From: Metridium senile | Taxonomy: Eukaryota > Cnidaria > Anthozoa > Actiniaria > Metridiidae | Length of the DNA stretch: 64,000 bases | Direction of reading: 5' to 3' | NCBI GenBank assembly: GCA_949775045.1 | Contig: OX459099.1 | Coordinates: forward strand, 18,398,741-18,462,740 | In this document: one piece after another, positions 10,136-21,800 of the stretch | Layout: each line of letters starts with the position of its first letter | Numbering within the stretch: position 1 is the stretch's first letter | The notes under the pieces: generated by a model | Databases searched by the model: none | What the model saw: only the letters and a program-made list of their open reading frames with translations | What the model was told of the DNA's origin: nothing | Made by a program: the position numbers and the translations under genes

Positions 10136-13100
10136 TCAACGAGGCCTTAGCTTCATTGCTGTTGCCTTCATCGACTGAAATCTCCCTGTAGATAAATCAT
10201 GCATCCAAATGATGCCTTCATTATTTGTAGTATTACCTACATATTTTCCGTTCAGGTTAGATTGGATGCAATCATTAAACCACCAACCAGCAGAGAACGC
10301 TTTAGCACAGTTAGTGAACCTTCCCTTGTCATTGTCGCGGTCTTCAGTTGAGAACATCATTCCACTATGGTGAGTAAGTGAATCGCCTGCATCACCCGTA
10401 TACATGGATACTGCTAACATGTAGTTTGTTGCGTTATTGCTAACACTAAACAAACGATATGATGCGTTATGATGAACTCCTGCCCAGTCCTCTATGTCGA
10501 TGTACAGACTTGTATTCAATTGTGCAGTCAATCGATGGATGTACTCATTCCCCAACCAAAACTCGCCAGTCAAGTTTCCAAAACCTGTTTTGTAATCCTC
10601 CCAGTCACGGTAAAAATCTTCAGATCCATCTTGTCGGCTTTGAAACAAAGTCCACCCCCCACCGTCTGTTGTCATGTCGCAGTAGACAGGGAATGGACCA
10701 CGCCCATCAGGGTCTATTTGATACACACCATCTTTTGTATATCCTGAACGATTCCAGTCAGAACAGTCTAGCGCTATAATAGAAACAAAATAGTCAGATG
10801 ATCACTGAATAAGTCAATGTCGTCAATCCATCAGTCAGTCAGTAAACCAGTCACATAGCCAGTCAGTAAACCAGTCACATAGCCAGTCAGTAAACCAGTC
10901 ACATAGCCAGTCAGTCGGTCCGTCAGTCAGTCAGTAAATCAGTCACATAGCCAGTCAGTCGGTCAGTCAGTAAACCAGTCACATAGCCAGTCAGTCGGCC
11001 AGTCAGTAAACCAGTCAAATAGCCAGTCAGTCGGTCAGTCAGTCAGTCAGTAAATCAGTCACATAGCCAGTCAGTCGGTCAGTCAGTCACTTGGTCAGTC
11101 AGTCACTTGGTCAGTCAGTCAGCCAGGCAGACATTTAGTCAGTCCGTCAGCAAGACAGACAGTTAGCCAGACAGTCTGTCAGACAGTCTGTCAGCCAGGC
11201 AAACATTCTGTCATTCAGGCAGAGAGTCAGTCAGTCATTCGTTTGACTAGTGTCAGATATAACTACAATAAGATGTCCACCTACCAGGACATACAGCAAT
11301 CAGAGTGCAAGGTTTAGTTTGTCGTTCATCTCCATCACACTTGATGTCTGTCCTGCTACAGTTACGACCACGAAATTGACTTCCTGTTGAGCATGTCTTG
11401 CTGCAAGGCGACCACTGACCCCAGTCTCCCCAACCAGCAGGCTCTCTGCATGACGTCATCATACATGGTGACTTCTCTATATCATTACAGGCAGTTTCAC
11501 GAGATTTACATTTGCGCATGCGCTGTCTGGTTCCGTTGCCACAGGTAACGGTGCAATTACTCCATTCAGACCAACCTATTCGATGATCAAACACACATGA
11601 CTTTAATCATATCAAACGTGTACACGCAAAGCATCTTGGGGTGCTCTAGAAAAGGTTCTAGGTAAATCAAAATACTGTATTTTACGTATTATTTAACTAA
11701 GACAAATGTATTTTTAAGAATATACTCTTTGGCTAAAGCACGAAACGTCAGTAAAGCGGTAAAGTTAACATTTTTTACGATGTTACAAATTTCCTTCTAT
11801 TCACTTATCGTTAATAGTAAAACCGACGCAGCCTATACTAGTTTACTCGCTAGATATGTATAATTGTACAGGCTATCTTTAAAACCAGGAACGGGGAATC
11901 GGAAAATCGGTGAATCGGGGAACCGGTACGGACGATTTGTAAAAACACGGACTCAGTAGTTCATATTACTAATCTGATAATCTGATAATCAGTCCGTGTT
12001 TTACAAATCGTTGTAAAACACGGACTCAGTCCGTGTTTTACAACGATTTGTAAAACACGGACTCAGTCCAGTCCGTGTTTTCTGGGTCCAGTCCAGTCCG
12101 TGGTTTACAGGATGCCATAATATACTAGTGAAGTTGAAAAAGTAGTAAATGAGTAATTAACCCATGTTATGAAGTATTGTAAAATTAATAAGCTATCTGT
12201 CAATTTTAAGAAAACCAACTATCTTATTATCGAATCTCCTCAAAAAGGAGTAATGTTTCAGTTAAAATCAATAACATCGAACAAAAAGAATTTATACACA
12301 CTCTGAAGCCTGCAAAGGATGTGGGTATTCCTTCTCTTGTTATCGGTTTATTCATAGCATAGTTGGTTGTACATGTTTGTGTTATATGACCATTACAAGT
12401 TGTTGCAGTGGTAGATATAAACACAAATATTTATTTAAAAACGTGCAATGAATCACAAATTAAGTCCATGTAACCGACATTCTTTGCAAGCTTTAGAGTG
12501 TGGATTGCATGAATTGTATAGCTTCGGCTGCGACAATGATTTTTAAATAGGTGCATACAAGTACATATAATAATAATTGTGTACTTTGGGAGTATGGATT
12601 ATTTAATTAAGTATTTAATGCCTTTTTATATTATATATCTATAATACAAATTTCAGTTCTCATAGAAGTAAAGTTAATATAGCCTTCTTTCTAACTAGCT
12701 ATCACATCAGTAAGGCACTGGAATGTGACTGCGGCCAACTTGGTCAAATTCGCCACATAATTGTAATTGAAAGTCAATCCAATACTTAAATAAGTTCAAA
12801 AACAGGATATTCCTATACCCCGTGCACACTATAGCTTAAACATGTTATAAATTGTCAAGTATGATTTCGTCAAGTGTAAATTCGGGTCTCAGCTGGTTCT
12901 ATACCGAATGACAAAAACATTTACAAAAATGTTCTAAAGTACTTTAACTAAACATGTTTAGAAAATTATTTCCAATCATTGTTCTCTATTTGATGAAATA
13001 ATACATATAAGCTATCCTTCTTGTACTGGACATATTAGATACATTGTTTTGTTCTTTACCACTTGCATGGTTATGTCTAGGCTCAGATTTCAGTCGTTGG

Positions 13101-13653
13101 GGTTTCGTCGCGAATATACGAATGTTATTAATAAACGGAAGTATTATAACTAGGGAGCTGTTAATAATTCTTTAAATCTTCTTAATTAATTGTCTTTTTT
13201 ATCAATTTTTATCAATTAATTATCAATTGCAATCACTCGAATTTTGGCTATTAATTATTAAGAATTGTCGATATCAATTGATAATCAGTTAATATGAATT
13301 TCAGTCAGTGAGAAGTTTGAAAAACGAAGAATGTAGTCAAAAATCGAATCATGAAATGAACCTTTGACTGTGAATTGATATCAATTGTTATCAATTGATG
13401 GCATGCAATTATCATTTTATCAATTGGTTACGCCGGGTGTTAAAGGAGGATATTGATTGATTTTACCTGACGTCTGACCATTCTTGTTCATAAGAACAAC
13501 TGGTATAGTGATAGCAGCAACCACTGAAACAAGTCCTAACAATACCACAACTGCTATCAAACGTTTCTTGCTTCTTTTCCTTGAGCTTTCAACCGGTTCA
13601 GTTGGGTTCTGTACCTCAAAAGGTTCTATTTTATTCTGGGGTTGTATTTCCAT
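10136..13653 (-). CDS. Type II membrane protein with two TSP1 repeats and a fibrinogen-like domain
   Basis: Three exons read by eye: 13653-13467, 11575-11285 and 10773-10136. All joins are phase 1 with GT-AG borders, giving 371 residues. Residues 1-29 are polar and end in a basic patch (SSRKRSKKR), and a hydrophobic anchor follows (LIAVVVLLGLVSVVAAITI), predicting a cytoplasmic N-terminus. Two thrombospondin type 1 repeats lie at about 63-107 (GWSEWSNCTVTCGNGT) and 110-158 (WGQWSPCSKTCSTG). A full fibrinogen-related domain covers about 162-371, with DCSDW, VYCDMTTDGGGWTLFQ, the calcium-loop DRDND and WWFNDC. Such domains bind sugars or acetyl groups, so a surface recognition or adhesion role is likely, but no ligand can be named. 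Extra exons in the 1.9-kb first intron cannot be excluded. The second intron is a minisatellite. Confidence 0.85.
10805..11245. repeat. CAGT-based minisatellite in an intron
   Basis: The intron 10774-11284 is almost wholly made of CAGTCAGT words. These include a higher-order unit of about 24-40 bp containing AAACCAGTCACATAGCCAGT. The array lies between the TSP1 and fibrinogen exons. Confidence 0.95.
11731..11858 (+). mobile_element. Hammerhead-like repeat (copy 2, decayed)
   Basis: GGCTAAAGCACGAAACGTCA at 11731 then GTAAAG, followed by the shared tail ACCGACGCAGCCTATACTAG and TTTACTCGCTAG. The 5' core of the ribozyme-like fold is missing here. It lies in the first intron of the fibrinogen-domain gene. 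Confidence 0.6.
11930..12110. repeat. Palindromic ACACGGACTCAGTCC cluster
   Basis: The words AAAACACGGACTCAGT and its complement, and ACAAATCGTTGTAAAACACG, alternate several times in about 180 bp. Several overlapping hairpins are possible. No open frame. It lies inside the first intron of the fibrinogen-domain gene. Confidence 0.85.
12270..12553. mobile_element. MITE, CACCTATTTCAAAAATCGT family (copy 1)
   Basis: Roughly 280 bp matching 14911-15202: shared blocks include CTTGTTATCGGTTTATTCAT, AATTAAGTCCAT and GCTTCGGCTGCGACAA. The right end is AATAGGTG at 12553; the left boundary is approximate. Confidence 0.75.
13140..13440. repeat. Dense ATCAATTGAT palindromes
   Basis: TATCAATTGATA-like palindromes and half sites (ATCAATT, CAATTGAT) occur about a dozen times within 300 bp, immediately inside the first intron, next to the first coding exon of the fibrinogen-domain gene. 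This could be a decayed simple repeat or a cluster of AT-rich binding sites. Confidence 0.6.
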
Positions 13654-14380
13654 GTTTATTTCCTTAGTCCTTGTTAAGACTTGTAGTTCTGTTGATGTGA
13701 CTTCTTCAATAGCGCTGCGCGCGTGGTCTAAAAATAGACTGCATACCCGCAGGACTCAGCCTGTTTTCATAACAGTAGGATGTTTTTGCTAGTTTAAAAT
13801 TCCTAAAGGTGGTTGTTTACATACCAACTTCACTAGTTTTAAAAACAGTACACCCTGTTTCCACTCTGTAATTTGAGGTGACAGCTAGCCTAGTCAACTA
13901 GACAGATCGTATTATTATTTGGCTCAAAGGACGTGGTAAATCGTTATTTTCTCTGCCACTAGCCATAGTTTTAAAGCAGTAAACGTTCAATAACTATTAC
14001 AAAACCAATGCTGGAGCCAAAGCATTGACCTCTCAGAGAAAAAATACACATTTTGACAGCAAGCTGTCAAGTTGCATCGCACAGAATTCAATTGTCTTTT
14101 TGGACATTTACTCAAGGCTCGCAAATTTATACCATACTGACAACTGCACGTGTCAAGACAACTTCGCAGATGATATGATCAGAATTTCAACCATAACTCC
14201 GTTTTCTTTCCTATATTCCGAAAGGGTGCTATAAAATACTGAATATCAATTAGGTGCCATAGAGGGGGTGCTACAGAGGTGCCATAGAAGGGGTGCAAAG
14301 TACCCACATCCAGAACATTTGTTTAAATTTAAAATTGATGTATACAATCGGTATATGTATAATCTTAATTTCGAAAACTG
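13654..14380. other. Upstream of the fibrinogen-domain gene
   Basis: This should hold the promoter and 5' UTR of the minus-strand gene. No clear TATA box was found. 14077-14125 (minus strand GTCCAAAAAGACAATTGAAT, then TCTGTGCGATG) resembles 22046-22085, so part is an old interspersed repeat. Confidence 0.4.
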
Positions 14381-14890
14381 ACCCTAAAAGGTACGGTGCC
14401 AGTTGGAAACCCTAAAAGCTACGCGAGGGTCTTATTTTCGACCCGGACTCCGGCCGGAAAAGGGCGGGGGTGCTCGTCGGAAATTTAAAAAATGACCCCT
14501 AAAAGATACCTGAGTCTTACAAAGGTGGGCGTGGCAACAAGATATTTTACCCCTAAGAGATACCAGCTAAAATTGGACAAATTTATAGTTATTTTAATGG
14601 GCTTCTGTTATTTTGTATTTTTAATAGTCCCAAAGACGTAAACTTCGAACACCTTCTGCTTGTAAAGTTTTTGAAAAAAATTGTCTTTGCTGCTATTATT
14701 AATTCTTATCTAATATCTTATTATCTTTAAAAATACGCTAAAAGATACCAGCTTTGACTTCGGTTGCCCGGAAAGCTTTTAGACACCCTAAACGATACCA
14801 AACCCCTGATTTTGACCCCTAAAAGATACGACGAGCACCCCCGCCCTACGATATAAGGGAGTCCCCGCCCCCCCCCCCCCCCCCCCCGGG
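14381..14890 (+). repeat. CCCTAAAAG(G/A)TAC array ending in poly-C
   Basis: Variants of CCCTAAAAGGTAC recur at 14382, 14409, 14497, 14552, 14729, 14786 and 14817. The last is followed by GACGAGCACCCCCGCCC, AAGGGAGTCC and about 23 C (14866-14887), then GGGCCTCAC. The same order recurs at 58779-58880, with related arrays at 54590-54690 and 61490-61720. No coding frame or TIR is seen. Confidence 0.8.
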
Positions 14891-14910
14891 CCTCACTGTA
14901 ACGCTAAATT

Positions 14911-15202
14911 CATCTATTTCAAAAATCATTGTCGCAAATAATACCACAGTCCCCACTCTAAAGTCTGCAAATGATGTCGGTATTTCGTCTCTTGTTATCG
15001 ATTTATTCATAGCATATTTTGGTTGTACGTGTTTGTCAGTTATATGACCATAACAAGTTGTTGTTGTGGTAGATATAAATATAAATATTTCTTTAAAAAA
15101 TGTGCAATAAACCACAAATTAAGTCCATATAACCGAAATCCTTTGCAGGCTTTAGAGCGGGGACTGTAGCTCCGGCTGCGACAACGATTTTTGAAATAGG
15201 TG
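14911..15202. mobile_element. MITE, CACCTATTTCAAAAATCGT family (copy 2)
   Basis: A 292-bp element ending ...CGATTTTTGAAATAGGTG before TA (15203-15204). The left end CATCTATTTCAAAAATCATT is its slightly mutated inverse. Internal sequence matches 12270-12553. Confidence 0.85.
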
Positions 15203-15632
15203 TATAATAACAGAGCTAACCGTAAATGTTATAACATTTGTAATAACAAGTTGTTGTATTGAAATCAATTGTAACAGCATATAAAGGGCAGTGAAAGGGC
15301 AGCTGTATTTGCTGCATGCACATGTGAATACCCCCCTGATGTCATTTTTGGGTGTTATTAGGGTTTTCCGATTTACCGGCACAAAGGCAGATTTGGCACT
15401 AATATAGTGACATATCATAGTACCAGTGTTAATTTGTCATTATTTCTGCAATATTGTTCTTATTTTTTTATTCTTACTCTGAAGATGTAATATTTTGAAC
15501 ACATGCAACTCCTAGAAATTCTAATAACGGTAAACATGCACGTATGGTAATAAGTATCTGGTACTATTAGTACCAAAGTCGCTAAATCGCAAAACCCTAA
15601 TCTAAATTAGATCAATCTGTACCAACTCAGTC

Positions 15633-15699
15633 CAACCTCGTTCCCAGGGCCCTCTCCCTTCACTTTTGGGAAGGGAGAGGGCCCTGGGAACGAGGTTGC
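15633..15699. mobile_element. 67-bp hairpin element with 9-bp duplication
   Basis: A near-perfect hairpin: CAACCTCGTTCCCAGGGCCC and onward pairs with its inverse around a 6-7 base loop. It is flanked by AACTCAGTC at 15624-15632 and 15700-15708. Nine-base duplications are typical of Mutator-like elements. It lies just upstream of the WW/zinc-finger gene. Confidence 0.88.
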
Positions 15700-15839
15700 A
15701 ACTCAGTCTTGTTTTCCTAAGGGTTATACAGTGTATCGCAAGGAGAGAAATTAAAGAGTGGGTGAGAAAGTTGAAAGGAGAAGAAGGGGATAATTTCAAA
15801 TCTAATAAAGTACGGACGTCACATTTTGGGCAATCATGT

Positions 15840-18800
15840 TGAGATTGGGCTTCCTGTGTAAGTCCAATTTCTTCGCTTTTAACCAGCAACGCCTGTGTGT
15901 TTTTGTTTAGGGCGATTGAGCAACGCGAGGCAGATGCATTGCCGGTCAGTCCAGTCATTTTCTGAAGCATTCAGGTATATTTCGTTTTATATTTCAATTA
16001 AAAAACTATAGTTAACATCTTAACACCAAAGTAGATCATTATATTCCGGTAAGTTAAGTTTAATTTCGCTATTCTTTCTTTCATGAAGACCGGCACCAAG
16101 CGATCACCCTCAAACTCAAGAATTCAAAAGAAACGCTTTGTTTGAATATTAACCTGGAACGAAGCTTGGCTCAAGATAGTCCCGTTTGCTGCAGTTCTAT
16201 TTTACAAGATGGAAACAGACTGGATAGAATACAAGTGTAAATCAGGGCAGACCATATTTATCTACAACAAGGTAACAGGAGTACACAAATGGCCGCCAGG
16301 ATATAACCTCGTAAGTTGATACGTACCACATGTGCTTCAGTACATCCATTATACTTGCCATTCATACACCGTTTGCTAGAAAAGATTGTCAGAGTAATTG
16401 GCAAATGGCTCTATCTTATCTTTAATATCTTATCTTATGACCCTAGCTTTTGTGGCAGACACCCCCTGTGAAGAGGGGGGAGGGGGGAGGGGGGTAACTC
16501 ACAGGGCTGTCGTCCCCAGACAAGTTTAAACCTGGAGATTGAGAAAATTCCGGCCATTTTGCTCGATAATTTCCGAATTTCTGAATTTCTACTGGTTTTG
16601 CTTAGGAACGTGAGGCCAGAGGTCTTAAAACCTGACTCTATTTAAGACACTCATAGAGTAAGCAATCCATACCCTTTTCAAGACAAGTAATTAATTCTAT
16701 TTTAGTGGTATTCCTGGACTTCAAAGATAGTGAGGTGAATTGAGTTGCTTTGATGCACATTTTTTTTTTTAATCAAACTGTTTTCTATATAAGATACTCA
16801 AAAATAAGATCAATCAATTTCATTCCACATCTTCAGCGAACACGTTTGCTGTAGACATTGTGGTTGGCATCCGTAGAATACTATGTTTCATTTTGAAGCC
16901 ATCAATAGTTGTAGTTCTTCGTCTGGATTTCAATTGCGATCAGTTTTAGCTGCTGTCATCACTTGCCTCCAAGTGGTGTCCAGGATGCCCAATTTTGTTG
17001 GACTCGCCCAGAATCGTCAAAAGTGAGATGCATATGTTTAGGACAGTAATGCCATGGTGCATATAATTCATGGATTTATGGATTTATTTATTTGCATGAT
17101 TACCGTTAGTTACTTTTTATTTCACAGAAAGATTATTTTGTTTTAAAGATTAGCATGAGTCACAATTTCTCCAATCAATGAAGTCAAGACTAAAAACATA
17201 GGATGACAGGGCCTCCTGTGTAGCTGGGCCTAAGCTATGGAATAAGCTACCTATGAATCTAAGAAATTTGAAATCTATTAGTAGTTTTAAAAAGAATTTA
17301 AAGACATATTTATTCAAATTAGCTTTTTAATAAATTTTTTAGTTCTCTTAGTCATATTTCTTTTGTCATTTAGATTTTTAACAGTGTAATTTACAGCAGT
17401 TCTCAGTCACACGTGCACTGCATGCATAAAAAGCACCGCTATAAAACGTGAAGTTGGCGGACGTCAATCAAACTTAAGATTTCATTTTCGTTTTGGAATA
17501 TCTGCGTTTCATCATAATCTGGAAGCTGAATTCCCACAACAACCTCATCGTCGGATTCAGACATGTTTCGCAGCCCGACTGAAGTAAAAAGACCATACGT
17601 CTTGTAAACACGGTTTGATTGATGTCCACCAACTTCACGTTTTACGCTTTTTATGCGTGTGGTGCACGTGTGACTGAGAACTGCTGTAATATTTATAGTT
17701 AATCTTATGTATACATATATTTTTCTTGTTAAGTGCTTAGAGCAATTAGTGAATAAGTGCTATATAAATAAAGTTTATTATTTATTATTATATTGTATAC
17801 TTTGTGAAATCGAAAAAATAATAATCAATTATTATGATTCTAATCAGAAGAACTTTACTAATACAATTTAATATGAAAACTAGCGAAGAGAAATTACAAC
17901 GTTTTGTTGTCATCGCGACAACATTCTCAAGTAAATGATGGTAGAAATAAAAAAAAATATTGAAAGTGGTGGACAATGGAAAATAATACAATAGGATACC
18001 TGTAAATGTGAAATATGTTCAAACTAAGGCACTATATATACAAATGCTAGTTAGTAGTTAGTATGTATTAGTATCAACCACATCGACCACACTATAATGT
18101 GTAAAACAAATCAACAAGTAAATCTTGAAACTAAAAAAATAGTCGTTGTGATGCTTTCTTTGGAGATATCAAGCCTGAAGCATAACAAAATGTTCTTGAT
18201 TTCAAGAGCAGTATTATGTTGCCCAGTTACGTGACACTTAAGTTTGTAAAATTATACAATATCTTCTCTATGGAAAAAAATAAGTCTATGAAATTTTGTC
18301 ATTCAAAGGCAAATTTGACTTTGGATATAATATTTAAATTAATTATCCGCGTTGGTTTTTCTTTTAAAGGCAAATTTATCAGGTAAAATAATGATGTAGA
18401 TATTTCCTTGGAATCTTTTAATTTGATAAAATAAAATGAATATTTCGACGGCAACTTAGGTGCCCAGTTTCATGACAGCTGACCCAGTTTTGTGACACAT
18501 TGTAAAAATGCATTGTTTTCAAAGTAATTCACAACAAAATTTGATAAAACAAATTAAAAACATATTTTCTTACCTTGAACTATATTTTGAGCTAACATTT
18601 TGATTGTTCCTTATTTTATTTTTTGAGGATTTTGGAATATGAAAATATTTGAAATGTTTCAAAGTACTGCAACTAAATAACTTTATTTTCATAGACACGA
18701 TCTGCAAAGGCAACTTTGTCTGCCATAGTGTTCCATAGCAAAAGCAAGACTTGATTCACTAAACGAACAGAATTCATAACATGTGTGTTTTCAAACATTT

Positions 18801-21800
18801 TCCAGCAATGATTTCGTTTAAAGCCAATACTTGTCAGTGTATTATGGCTTTTTGCAATCACTGGTATTTGCGTGTCACGAAACTGGGCACCTAATCTTCA
18901 TCTAATCTTCAATGATACTAAAACTATTAACTAATTATTAAGAATATAATCTAAAAATTTGAAACTACAATTTGAAGACAAATAGAATAAATTGTATATA
19001 AAGTATCTAGATAATAGTATAATATATGAAACTTCAAGCTTATATATTCAGGGAATTTCTTATAAATCACCTTCAGAAACTAGTCCAAAATTCCTAATGT
19101 TTACAATGTTATTATGGCAAATTTACCGCTGTGAAAATGTGAAGTATCTAGTATACAATACCTATTGTTAATGTCCCTAACAGTTAGCCTCTTTAGACAA
19201 AAAATATTTTTAGTTTTTTCTTAAAACAATCTAAACTTGGGCATGATCTTAACTCCTGGATCAGGAAACACAGTGGTGAAACGACTACGCATGCACGACA
19301 AAAACAAGTAAAATGATCCGGCACACAGATCTGACATTCGCACAGACTCTATAGAAAAACTTAAGCATTTTTTTGCATTTTCATCGCTAATTTTCACTCA
19401 AACGATCGTATTTTGATCCCCCTCCTCCTCCCCCAATGCAATGTTGTGTTCCCTGAAGGTGTTTCTTTCTCAGGGATATCAACATTGTTCAGGGCTGGGG
19501 GAGGGAGGGGAGAAAATGGTTTTGTAATGGATAGTATCAAGCATTTACAGCGAGTGTCAACTCTTTATGTCCAAGATTGTAGCATTGATATGGATGCTCC
19601 GATCTCGAAAAATCATATTGCATAGTAGACTTCAATCTACATGTATCTCTAGTGAGTAAACTATATAGCATATTGCAGAAAATTGTTTCAAAACATATTT
19701 TTTCGGTTGAAAATTGGTGGTCATGTCGTAAAAAAACTAAATCAAGTCACCTTAAAATTTTCATAAATACAATTCAATAAACTAGGTAAAAAACGCAAAA
19801 AAGCATTGTATACAATGTATTGTATGCAGTTATGCACAATTTTTGCTTGTTTGCTACAGGAAGTCCAAATGACCTCTGAAATTAAATATTTTTTATTTCC
19901 TTTTAATCTTTGAATAAAAAATATACTTCATTGTTTAGATTTAATTAAGTCAATCAACCTAAAAAAGAAATATAAATTGATTTGTTGAAAAACCATATAT
20001 CAGTATTGAAAAAAAAGTTGTGTAAACTACACATAAACTAGTCTACCTACTTGTAGGAAATATAAACAGGGAACTGGGTCGGTCGGCCGGTTGTTTGTTT
20101 GAAAAAATGCTGAAAGATGCCCACGAGGTATGCCCACGAATGCATAGTAGTTAACGAAAGACATGGTGGTTAATATCAGAAGGCATTGTGTGTCCAAAAA
20201 CATTTTCTATTCAGCCCGCTTACATGAATTAGTACTGCTTCCTTGCTCGCTTGCTCAGGCTCGCATTGCTGCTTCAGCAAAAAGCAATGATTTGTATGAG
20301 CCGAGTTCTCAGACAAATCGTCCATCCTCAGGGCTATAAGAATGTAGTATTAGTGACTGACACAAATTGACTTTTGTCTCCACTACATATAGTTAATAAG
20401 GGACTTGTCAGAAATTAGCAGGGGGGAGGGGGGGGGGGGGTGGAAACTGGGGGAGGGTCATCACTTTTTAAGAACCTAAAAAGGGAGGGTCACAAAATAA
20501 TAAACCACCAAAAATTAGGATTGTGCAAAAGAAGACACTGTGACATAGGGTAGGGTCAAGATATTATGATCCTTTACTTTGGGAGGGTCATGAAATTTTC
20601 ATCACTTCATTTCAAAACTCCACCCCCACCTCCCCCCCTGCTAATTTCTGACAAGTCCCTAACACCAGACAACATTTGACGCATGGGCTGGTTGGTCAGC
20701 CTGGCCCACGATAACACATTTTATTGAAGAGTTCAAAGATAATATCTATCAAACCAAATTCTAAACATTATAGCCAGTCACGAAAACCCAAAACCACTTT
20801 GTGGAAAAATAGGGACGTGAAACCTCTACAATTGCTATAATGCACACGACAATACAGTGTCTTCCATTGAAAATCTAAGCATCTGCTATATATGAGTTAA
20901 AGTGAAAACTTAAGCTAAATAAGTACACAGCGAGCGAGGCTGACCGTAGAATGACTATCACTACGGCCAACACCCTATATTAATATATACACACTCTATT
21001 ACACAAGGGACTAGATGCTCTACATGCACGGACTAACTAGACTAACTAGACTAACTAGACTCTGTGCCAGCAAAATATTAATTTATGTCAATCTCGATTG
21101 TCACAAATTACATTTTTCAATATGATTTCTACATACATGTACCTATTGTAAAAAAAAACTAGGAATTTCGGACTACAGTGTTTGAAGTCACTTTATAAGA
21201 AATTCCCTGAATATATAAGCCTGAAGTTTCGTGTACATAACTTTTGTTATATTTTAAAGCTACCATGAGTCTTACTTTTGTATTTTTGTTTATATTTTGA
21301 GAAAAAAGCGATAAAAGTTGTTGATTTGATTTCAAACAGTGTTGACATTAATGTCCAAGATTGTAGGTTGCTATGGGGGATTTTCCTTCTGGCCTTTCTT
21401 CCTGTTTTCTGGCATGGTGAGATATTTAGGTAAATCGGTCTTCCATCGCACAGAATGCCCGGACACATCCAAGTCTTTTCTGCTGTTTGAGCGCGAAGTT
21501 CAATCAGGCAAATTGTATTTAATAGGTAATTTACAAAGAAAACAGGCCAAAATTGCTCAACTTTTTGTGACAAAATACATTTTAAAAATGTTTAAAAGGT
21601 GATCTCAAAAAGGTAGGGGGTGCAAATTAAAGATGAAATGTTGACTAAACGTTTGCACTATCAAATGTTTAATAATGTCAATAACTAAGACTATCTTTTT
21701 TGAGCAAATTTGTCAAAAATCGGCATTTTTTGTGGGGAGTCAATATTCCAACTGTAATTTGTGGGTTTTAATAACACATTAAACTTAGGTAGGGGGTGCA

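Larger units (their letters stand above)
19025..21232. mobile_element. Inverted repeats about 2.1 kb apart, possible transposon remnant
   Basis: 19025-19098 (GAAACTTCAAGCTTATATAT, TCAGGGAATTTCTTATAAA) matches the reverse complement of 21159-21232 over about 70 bp. The interior holds no transposase frame, but it does hold the duplicated block 20377-20917. Arms may be TIRs of a large dead element or two separate copies of one repeat. Confidence 0.45.

Noticed and set aside
18673..18861. P-element or THAP-type transposase in a 62-residue minus frame
   Set aside because: Only a vague resemblance over a short stretch; not enough to assign.
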